Under the pieces are notes generated by a model. That model was not told the origin of the DNA, searched no databases, and worked only from the letters and a program-made list of their open reading frames with translations. The position numbers were made by a program, and so were the translations under genes. This document shows positions 56,089 to 64,000 of a stretch of DNA of 64,000 bases, piece by piece. The DNA is from Lunularia cruciata (lineage: Eukaryota > Streptophyta > Marchantiopsida > Lunulariales > Lunulariaceae). Positions within the stretch are counted from its first letter, which is position 1. Each line of letters begins with the position of its first letter. The stretch covers positions 46,004,001 to 46,068,000 of the forward strand of contig OX419760.1 in assembly GCA_948567375.1 (NCBI GenBank), in the 5' to 3' direction.

Positions 56089-56717
56089 TATTCTTCCACT
56101 GCTAGTTGGTGATGTCCTCATCGCCATTGAAGCTTCAAACTCTTGGATGGCCATTTGTGCATTCTGGAGGTGAGAAGGAGGTTCCCATGTGGCAACATGA
56201 AGGGAGTACCCTTTCCAAAGGACCTTGTACTCCGTATGTTGGTGGCGTCCTCGTTGAATATGGCGACGTGCAAGGATACGATCAACTTTGTACTCCTCAT
56301 GATCATTGATAGGGATTGGGAGAGGAGGAGGTTGGACTTGAGAGGAGAAAGAAGAAGGATTATGAAAAAAGGGTTTCAACTTGGAAACATGAAAGACAAG
56401 ATAGATGTGCATATGAAAAGGCAAAGTAGGTCGATAAGCAACAGGAGAGACAATTTGGGTGATATCAAAAGGTCTTATCCAATTAGGGGCAAGTTTATGA
56501 ACTTAGGTATCAAGTGGGAGGGGTAGATTACTAGGGGATAATATAACTTTATCACCAACTTCAAAGGTGAGATCACGACGATGATGGTCCGCATATTGTT
56601 TTTTATGATTTTGAGGAACAAGGAGGTGAGATTTGGCTTGTTGGAAAGAATCAGAGATGGAGGTCAAGAAGGTTGAAGTATGGGGGACTTGAGACAGAGG
56701 AGGAGCAAGAAGAGAAT
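56089..56717 (-). pseudogene. Integrase C-terminus and chromodomain of A3
   Basis: A 133-codon open frame (56023-56424, running into the LTR) gives HIYLVFHVSKLKPFF, the PPPLPIPIN linker and a chromodomain (YKVDRILARR, YKVLWKGYSLHVATWEP). The cage positions Tyr, Trp and Tyr are kept. The upstream part to 56717 carries GPF-type sequence with frame breaks. Confidence 0.85.
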
Positions 56718-57555
56718 CTAGGACAAGTGGATCTTGGCCAAAATTGAGAAAGAAAGGAGAGAATCCGGTACTTGCCTATTTAGAATTATTGTATGCAAAC
56801 TCCGCAGCTGCAAGACATTGATCCCAATCGGTGTGGTGAATGTTGACGAAGGCACAAAGCATATCTTCCAAGGTGCAATTTGCATATTCAGTTTGTCCAT
56901 CCATTTGAGGATGATAGGTTGTGGACAAAGCAAGCTTGGTGCCAAGTAGTTGGAAGAGTGCTTGCCAAAACTTTCCGGTGAAGCAAGGATCACGGTTGGA
57001 GATGAGTACACATGGCGTCCCATGATGTTTGAAGACATCATCAAAGTAGAGTTGCGCCAAGGTTGGAGCATCCATAGTATCAACCATTGGTGCCAAATGG
57101 ATTTGCTTACTAAGCTTATCCACAAACACCACAATTGCTATGTGACCTTGTTGTGTCTTGGGTAAGGAGGTGATGAGATCTAAGCTCACATGTTCCCAAC
57201 AAGTAGTTGGAATGGGAAGTGGCTGAAGGAGTCCACCCGGCTTCTAGTTACTGGCCTTGTTACGTTAACAACTCTCACACGATCGGACAAAGTCCCAAAC
57301 ATCTCATGTCATGTTGGGCCACCACCATTGGCATTGGAGGGTGCCCAAGGTCTTGTCCACTCCAATGTGACCAGCAATTGGTAAATCATGGGCTTCTTGA
57401 AGGCACACAAGTCTAAGATCACCTTTGGCTGGAACATAGATTTGGTCCGCATGGAATAGAAGGCCTTCCTTGAAGGAGAAGGTGTTGTACTCCTTGTTGC
57501 ATGCTGTTAGATGACCATGTACTATTTGGAAGAACGGATCATGTTGTAGAGCTAA
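56718..57555 (-). pseudogene. Integrase core of A3
   Basis: The zinc-binding part (HDLPIAGHIGVDKTLG, ESC) lies near 57390-57260. SLDLITSLPKTQQG carries the first catalytic Asp. VLISNRDPCFTGKFW has Asn instead of the second Asp (codon 56995-56997), exactly as in A2. HPQMDGQTEYANCT carries the Glu. The core itself (56776-57189) is one open frame of 137 codons. Confidence 0.87.
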
Positions 57556-58287
57556 TCAAAACTCATTATGGGTCTTGGGGTCAATTGACACCATCGTAAT
57601 TGCCACCGTGATGAGAGGAAGAGCCTTCAAATCAGGTCGTTGTGATAGAGCATCAGGGATGACGTGGAACCGACCTGGTTTGTACTCAAGTTTGATGTCA
57701 AATAATTGGAGTTGCTCTTCCCATTGATGATGTCGACTCTTCATGAGCTTGAAGTGTAGGGTCTGCAACAATGGCTTGTGATCAGTTTGCATGATCACTT
57801 GTTTCCCCAAGAGATTATGCCTCCATACCTTGGTGGCATATACCATTGCAAGTTGTTCCTGATCTTGAGTAGAGTAATTTCTTTCAGCTGTATTTAGTCG
57901 GTGAGACACAAAAGCAATAGGATGTAGTCCATTTAGGAATTCTTGTTGCAACATAACTCCAATTGCAAAGTTAGAAGCATCAAAATCAACCACACAAGGT
58001 AGTTGAGGATCATGTGGTTGAAGAATGGGTCTTGAAGACACCATATGCTTTAACTTCTGGAATGCTTCTTCATGCTTGGTGGTCCATTGGAAGCTCAAGT
58101 TCTTTCCCAAGAGGTCAGTCAATGGTGCAGCCACATGAGCATAATAGTGGATGAACCGTCGGTAAAAACTGGCCAATCCATTTAATGCCCGTACTTCTAT
58201 AGCATCCTTTGGGGTAGGCCAATCAATAATGGTCTTGATCTTCTCTTCTTTCATCTTGATCCCCTCTGATGAGATCTTATGACCCAA
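57556..58287 (-). pseudogene. RT thumb and RNase H of A3
   Basis: An intact open frame of 243 codons: GHKISSEGIKMKEEKIK, ALNGLASFYRRFIHYYAHV, VVDFDASNFAIGVMLQQEF (first RNase H Asp), LAMVYATKVWRHNLL, QTDHKPLLQTL and HVIPDALSQRP. It is the best-preserved RNase H in the window. The frame closes before the integrase. Confidence 0.88.
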
Positions 58288-59072
58288 GAAGGTAACCTCC
58301 TTCTACCAAAAGGCACACTTTGACTTCTTGCAATAAAATTTCCATTGTCGTAGTCGTCTTGGACTTCTCGCACATGATTCACATGTTCTGTCTCTATCTT
58401 GCTATAGATTAAGATATCATCCATGAACACCACCATGGACCAATCCAATAGTCCATCCAACACTCGATGCATCTGATCCATGAAGACTACTAGAGCATTA
58501 GTGAGTTTGAAAGGTAGAATTCTCCACTCAAAATGCCCATACCTTGTGCAAAAGGCAGTCTTTTGCACATCCTCTCTATCAATAGGAATTTGCCAATATC
58601 CACTACAAAGATCCAACTTGGAAAAGTAGCGTGCTTCTCTTAGTTGATCAAGCAAGTCATCGATTCAAGGCAAGGGATATGCATTCTTCACGGTTTGCTT
58701 ATTGAACCCATAAAAATGAAGCTCTCCATCTTTCTTTGGAACAAATAGTACCGGTGCTCCCCAAGGAGAGGTACTATGTTGTATGAAGTCCTTCTCCAAA
58801 AACTCTGTAAGTGTTGTTCACAACTCCTCCAACTCATTTCGTGAGAGACAATAGATTGGTCTACTCACTAGAGTACTCCCTGGCAATAACTTGATCTTGA
58901 AGGGCATACCTTGATTGGAGGGTAATCCCTTTGGCAGATCATCCGAAAACACGTCCACAAACTCCTTAACTATTCGATCAACCATTGCTTGATGAGGCTC
59001 TCGGCCCTTCGCAGATTGTTCTTGTGCAATCGGCTTGATCCACACCGCGAATATAGACTTATCTTCCTCCAA
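58251..59072 (-). pseudogene. Reverse transcriptase of A3
   Basis: 58818-59072 reads VDRIVKEFVDVFSDDLPKGL and RPIYCLSRNELEEL. 58251-58655 reads [39 protein letters not shown] and VVFMDDILIYSK with the catalytic Asp pair. Stops separate the two frames near 58660-58810. Confidence 0.9.
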
Positions 59073-59357
59073 AGCTTGCTATATGGCTGCTTTACTAACA
59101 AAATTCCCTTCTAGGGACTCATCTCTCTTCCAAGCTTGCTCTATGGTTGCCTTCTTGGCAAACTTCCCAACTTGGGACTCATCTCCCTTCTAGGTTTGCT
59201 CTATGGCTACCTTCTTGATAAACTTCCCATCTTGGGACTAACTATTTTTAGATGTCTTACTCAAAGGTGCCAGACAACCTAATTGGAAATTCCTACCTTG
59301 GTGTTGTACTTGAATTTGGCGTCAAGTCCAATCAAATTGAACCTTATGATGTTCAAG

Positions 59358-59711
59358 CTAAGGTATACCTAGAATGATATAATAGTGTAGAGGTGCCACT
59401 ACAAACCTCATACACTCCAAATACTCCTTCCCAATGTTGAAGGTAACAGGATGCAAGGTGCGGAATGCAAAACCCTTTCTACCATCCGCCATCATCAAGC
59501 TACTTCCAATCATTGGCTTGATAGGAATATCCAATTCCTTTGCTACTTGCATAGACATGCAATTCTCTGAACTTCTAAGATCAACCAAAATCCTACAACC
59601 CCGATTAGATATCGTACCTTGCAAGTGAAGCAAACTTGCATAGGTTGAGCCTTCAATCCCATTGGAACTAATCAAGCTCCCCGTAGGCGGCTTGAAATCT
59701 CCTACTGGCAT
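59358..59711 (-). pseudogene. Protease region of A3
   Basis: An open frame of 117 codons contains GTISNRGCRILVDLRSSENC, SMQVAKELDIPIKP and FVVAPLHYYIILGIP. The active-site triad is VDLRS here and VDFGS in A1 and A2. A Gln/Leu-rich linker with EQAL repeats lies between it and the RT (59073-59357). Confidence 0.78.
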
Positions 59712-60607
59712 TCCTCATTTCCCTGGTCATTCCGCTCCACAACCTCTATCGAGGCAACTTGTCAAGGTCGTCCATTCTTGAATGGACATTCAACAATACG
59801 ATGCCCCAATTGGTGACAAAAAAAACAACCACCATTTTGACGCAATTTCTCTCTATCTGCCATGCCAAGTGGTCTTCATTGAATGGAACCAATCTCCATT
59901 GATGCTGGTTCCTCCACTTGTGTGTAGTGTATTGGTAGGCTCTGTGGAGGTCAAGGTCAAGACCAAGTTGTTGCCACCAAGGAATCAAAACGTTCGACCA
60001 ACCGCATGGCTTCCTCCAAGTGTTGTGGCTCTTGCATGGTTACCTCTAATTTGGTTCTTGCCTTCAAGCCCCTCACAAATTGATCCAAAGCTTCACCTTC
60101 CAATATATCTGGAATTTGCATGATGGTGTTTTGGAACTATGTGATGTAACTTTTTACAGAGCCAATCTATTTCAACTTTGCCAACTTATCCCGTGCAGCT
60201 CGTGTGGCATTTATAGCTTGGAACCAACTACTTATTGCGCTCTTGAATTCTGTCCATGTCAAGATTGGTGCAACAATTTGTCATTCAGCTTGCTCCACTT
60301 GAAATCTCCACCATAGCTTTGCTACTCCATCCAATTGGCTAGAAGCCAAGAGAATATGTTTTCACTCGTCTTGTAGATTAGTAACTTCAAAATAACGTTC
60401 ACAATCAAACACAAAATTCTCCACTGCACTTGGAAGATTCTTGCCTTCAAATACCTTGGGTTTAGGGAATCTGATCCAATCTTCTCCTTCTTGAACTAGT
60501 ACTCTCTCCACTTGCTCTTGTCATCAAAGATCTTGTTCATCCAACAATCGAGTAAGGTGCTCAATTTGTTGCTGCATAGCAAGGATAACATCGGGTATTG
60601 CCGCCAT
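59712..60607 (-). pseudogene. Gag of A3
   Basis: The minus-strand start ATG is at 60605-60607 (MAAIPDVILAMQQQIEHLTR). The capsid domain reads FPKPKVFEGKNLPSAVENF, ERYFEVTNLQDE, WTEFKSA and ILEGEALDQFVRGLKA. A CCHC zinc knuckle (CFFCHQLGHRIVEC) sits at 59786-59827. Several single-base stops break it. It served as the family reference for judging the deletion in A1. Confidence 0.82.
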
Positions 60608-60866
60608 GATTGCTACTCTATCACACCACTCCCAATATATCTAATTTATTAACACATAAAAATAGCACATCCATTATTCTCCATAAGTTACAACTGGAAG
60701 CACCAAGGGTTCCTCAGATATGGTGATCATATGCAAAAAATCTTGTCCTAAGTGCGAGGTGATGAATTGTGTAAAATGATGCTTGGATAGTACTTGGATG
60801 CAAAAATCCCGATGGTTTGGTGGAAGTGGATTTGGTGGTCAATAAATTCCATCCATCCCATTCCTG

Positions 60867-60878
60867 CTCTAATACCAA
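60867..60878 (-). other. Primer binding site of A3
   Basis: The complement reads TTGGTATTAGAG next to the 5' LTR, identical to A2. It would pair with initiator Met tRNA with one mismatch. Confidence 0.75.
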
Positions 60879-61289
60879 TGTAAAAGACCAAATCTGAGGA
60901 GAGAAATAGGAGAATAGAAACTCACATTTGGACACTTGAATGAGGGAAAACTCTGAATGCCTAGCATGAGCTTTGGCTTTGGTATTTATAGGTAGCATAC
61001 AAGGCCCTTGAGAAGCTTTTCAAGAAGCTTCCTTGAGCCGCTTTCTTAGAGTGCAAGCCAAGGTAACTAGGAGGCTTCTCAAGAAGCTTCCTTCTAGAAG
61101 CCGCCTACTTGGCGTGCAAGCTAAGCTAGTTAGAAGCTTCTAGAAGCTATCTGGTTGGAGCACAAGTTAACTAGTCGGGAAGTTTCCCAAGAAGCTTCCT
61201 AGATGATTTTGGAATATTCTAGGTTAATTTGGTTTATTCTGTACTTTGTTACCCTTACTAGCTACGTTGCTAAACTCCATATTGTTACA
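60879..61289 (-). repeat. 5' LTR of A3
   Basis: TGTAAAAGACCAAATC to CATATTGTTACA (411 bp). AGAAGCTTCTAGAAGC near 61133 keeps three or more perfect GAA/TTC units. TATTTATAGG near 60983 is the complement of the TATA box. Confidence 0.93.
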
Positions 61290-61323
61290 TAGTCTCACAC
61301 AAATGTTCAATGTTCACCAAATG

Positions 61324-62066
61324 TGTAATACCAAGAGCTAGCCATATGATCTCGATGTGAAATTTGGTTTGGTATTTTCTGGAATGATGTTATACTTGAT
61401 GGGAAAAATAGATCAGATAGAAGTATCACCAAAAGAGTACTTCTACTAATAGGGTAGAAATTGAAATAGACTTGAAAACCTTAGAACCAATAGCTAGACA
61501 TATGATTTAGAGGTGAGAATTGGTTCCATAACATCTAGAAGGATATTACACATAATGGACTAAATAGATCAGAAAGAGGTATCACCAAAAGTGGACTTCT
61601 ACTAATAGAGTAAGAACCAAAAGATGCCTAAAATCTTTGAATGCAATTTCAAAGGCCTAAACGGATAAATTAGGCATTGAAAATGTGCAAACATCACCCC
61701 CACCTCCAATGGAAAAATAGCTGACCTTCTCTCCCCCTGGTTTGTCTCTTCAAGAGCTTTCTAATGGTACCTCACCTACGTGATTCTGAAATTCCTACGA
61801 GAAGATCTTCTAAAAGATTCCCTCTAGTCAAAGCTTGTTTGACCAACCAGATAGGATCAGGACCAACATGTCCCCCATCCAAGTAAGTAATCCAAGGGTG
61901 GAGCTTGCTGACATGTCACCTATCTATGTGCCTAATCGTATGGTGTAGCTTCTTTGGAGGAGATCCTCTTTGTCTATATAATAAAGAAAAGGTGCTCCTT
62001 TGGGACATCGGATGATTGAGTGTGAAATATGTGTTTTCTCTCTTCTCTTGTCCTCGGAGTATTACA
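61324..62066 (+). repeat. Family B solo LTR inside MULE-1
   Basis: TGTAATACC to GGAGTATTACA (743 bp) with a perfect AAATG duplication (61319-61323 and 62067-62071). It splits the SWIM-region reading frame of MULE-1 (YLMWHF-type sequence on the right, LVNIEHLCET on the left). Confidence 0.95.
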
Positions 62067-63560
62067 AAATGCCACATAAGATAGAAATCACTCATTGCAA
62101 GCAAATCCTTGCCATTCAACATTTGCAAAATACAATGGGTACAAGGCAATCCCATTGTCTTCATGAAGACATTAGAACAACTTTGAAGTTCTTCACCTCA
62201 TTCCTCTTATGCCATCAACAACTGTCTATGAACTTTCTTCAGAGCATATAATGGTACTCATTGGATCACATTTTTGATAAAAAGTGTTGTTTGCAATCAT
62301 GCAAAACTTGAATGTGCTCCATACCTTGTTATGGTTCAATTTCTTTGAGTCTATTCTCAAAGGCACCAAATAGTCAAACTTGAACATCTAGTAGATCTTT
62401 AGTAGAGACCTTCAAGCATTGTTTTAAAATTGAGTGCTGATCCTCAACTTGAGAAGATGTAACATTATCAAAATGAATATGTTGATTTGTCCATGTTGCT
62501 ACAAAGCGTTATTTGTATCCAATCCACATTATCCTCTAATAATTGATCATGGTTGGATTTGAGGCATATTTCACAGAGAGCACTACATAGTGTGGTAAAT
62601 ATTTCTAGAGTCTTTGATTGCACCACATTTTTCCATTCACTTATGAATATATCCTAATTATCTTTAGGATCAAAGTACTTCTTATAATCAGCTAAAACAT
62701 TCTTCTAAATATGCCAAATTCAAAGAAGATGCATTGAAGTAAGGAATGTGGAGGAAAGAGCATTCATCAAAGCAAGCTCACAATCTATGTCCATTGTAAG
62801 CAGTTTGATATGCTTGTACTAGGTTGCAATGTGATCTAGAGTCCAATTGTGGTATGATTTTATTTCTTCTTGCAAGAAGGCAACTACAATTGTAAATGAT
62901 GAATTGAAACTTGTGATTCCAACAACATGAAACATTGGCACTCAAAAGAGATTTGTTTTATATGTAGAATCTATCCCCAAAGAGTATGAATAGGCTTGAG
63001 CCAAAAGAATGCAGTCATGATGTGCAAAGAACAAATGAGTAACCTTTGTATCATTGCACAAGTAGTCACTCTAGTAGTTAGTATCTTGAAGATATCTAAA
63101 AGAGCAAGAATTGGTGGTCTATAGATAAGTTATATTTTTTGAAGTTGTGCTTGAGCAACCATGGCTTCTAAAAGCACAACCTTTCAAATTGTTCTAATTG
63201 TATGAGTGTCAAGAGTTGCTTGTCACCAAGCTATTGAAGCATGCTTTGGAGCAATGCTAGTAGCTAACATTTGAGATATCATTACACGTTGCTTTGGTCA
63301 AAGATGAAAAACAACCAGATGACCACTAATTTTTTCTAAAGGCTCATGGTTGTGCTCCCCATTGCAAACCTTAAGATCTCTATCACATATATGAAAGCAT
63401 CAATAGAGGATGAATGTGCAATCAATCAAGCAGGAATATTGAGTTTTACGGTGTCATATAGTAGTGGTTAGTGCTTTTGAAGCATCATATATACACACTT
63501 GATCACATATTAGGGTCATCAATTGATGTTTGAACAACATCTACCAACAAAGAATCCTTG
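62067..63560 (-). pseudogene. Decayed FAR1/MULE-type transposase, main body (MULE-1)
   Basis: Read on the minus strand from high to low coordinates. CDRDLKVCNGEHNHEPLEK near 63370 matches the FAR1-type DNA-binding finger end. DTKVTHLFFAHHDCILLAQA leads to GIDSTYKTNLF near 62980 and then FHVVGITSFNSSF. MDIDCELALMNALSSTF and MHLL-IWHI-KNVLADYKKYF follow near 62800-62690, the core of a Mutator-like DDE transposase. TMGLPCTHCILQML near 62150 is the SWIM finger. Stops and frameshifts make it inactive. The C-terminal tail continues across A3 at 55380-55663. Host FAR1/FHY3 factors share this fold, but the decay and copy structure point to a transposon. Confidence 0.72.
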
Positions 63561-64000
63561 AGAATGTTAAAAAAACAAACTTTGTAGCATGTCATCAAAG
63601 GAGCTATAAGAAGTTTCAATGGGAGGTAGCATGATGGAAGTCAAAAAGTTGTGCACTTGAATTCTTATGACACATGATCATAGGTATTTTAGTAGTTTTT
63701 AATATCTTCCTAGATTGTGAACTCTCTAGGATTTGACACTCAAGGGAAATCAAAACCAACAAGGAACAAGGAAAAACATCCCAAAATGACATTTACTGAT
63801 TTGTACATGATCTTCAGAAACTAACATTATGACTTATACAAGATGCTAACTAAATTAAGCCCTTTGGATATAACAGCTTGAGTTTTAATTCTAAACTTTG
63901 AGAAATAAATTAGCTTTCAGCTCAAAAGGAATGCAATATAATTGTTGAACAATTGGACACAACTCCCAAAAGACTACTGATACTCTTTGTGTAGAAAAGT
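63561..64000. other. Right edge, nothing recognised
   Basis: AT-rich sequence with no domain. It may be the 5' flank or terminal region of MULE-1. Confidence 0.4.

Larger units (their letters stand above)
55664..61289 (-). mobile_element. Complete Ty3/gypsy element A3
   Basis: The best-preserved full-length A copy (5626 bp), on the minus strand, with LTRs at 55664-56088 and 60879-61289. It is flanked by TAGTA (55659-55663) and TAGTC (61290-61294), a 4/5 target duplication. It carries primer site, gag with zinc knuckle, protease, RT, RNase H, integrase and chromodomain in order, with few large rearrangements but several stops. It is inserted into the transposase of MULE-1. Confidence 0.93.

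Noticed and set aside
1-64000. CRISPR arrays, operons or bacterial features
   Set aside because: The repeats are LTRs or simple tandem duplications without spacer structure. Introns, TATA boxes and plant retroelements show this is eukaryotic DNA.

Overview
This window looks like nuclear DNA of a land plant. The evidence is Ty3/gypsy chromoviruses primed by initiator-Met tRNA, two degenerate FAR1/MULE-type DNA transposons, non-LTR retrotransposon copies of an unusual type, and three intron-containing genes for secreted leucine-rich-repeat (LRR) proteins. The LRR genes and the non-LTR family make me lean towards a non-seed plant (bryophyte, lycophyte or fern), but the species cannot be fixed from sequence alone. 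I see no tRNA, rRNA or CRISPR.

Left part (1-24.5 kb): a pile of nested Ty3/gypsy elements. Family A has LTRs of about 410-430 bp and a full length of about 5.6 kb. Family B has LTRs of about 740-760 bp and a full length of about 6.6 kb. The 3' end of one A element (A0, 1-1248) shares its LTR with a second, internally deleted copy (A1, to 12009). A1 is split in its reverse transcriptase by a complete B element (B1, 2881-9495). On the minus strand, A2 (17208-24328) sits inside an older B solo LTR and is itself hit by two B solo LTRs. Perfect 5-bp target duplications (TATAA, TCAAG, GTTGA, CTACT) fix the order of events. 12.6-16.3 kb is AT-rich and unassigned.

Middle part (24.5-35 kb): AT-rich spacer with a (TA)n run, then two copies of a non-LTR retrotransposon. 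The plus copy ends at about 27.33 kb and the minus copy covers about 29.94-33.28 kb. They carry RT motifs and a zinc-finger/nuclease-like C-terminus. A tandemly duplicated TATA-containing segment abuts the 3' end of the minus copy.

Genes (35-48.5 kb): three plus-strand tandem paralogues (594, 586 and 584 aa) encode signal-peptide LRR proteins with no transmembrane segment and no kinase. Genes 1 and 2 have an intron just upstream of the ATG. The 3' end of the third gene runs into the 3' tail of the non-LTR element, and the gene-end plus tail unit is tandemly duplicated. Several local tandem duplications lie between the genes.

Right part (48.5-64 kb): two decayed MULE transposase genes on the minus strand. 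MULE-2 (about 51.0-53.1 kb) contains an A solo LTR. MULE-1 (about 55.4-63.5 kb) is split by the complete element A3 (55664-61289) and a B solo LTR (61324-62066).

The most interesting signal is in the family A LTRs. Upstream of a TATA box they carry arrays matching the plant heat-shock element (alternating GAA/TTC every 5 bp), conserved in every copy. This suggests a heat-inducible Ty3/gypsy chromovirus.
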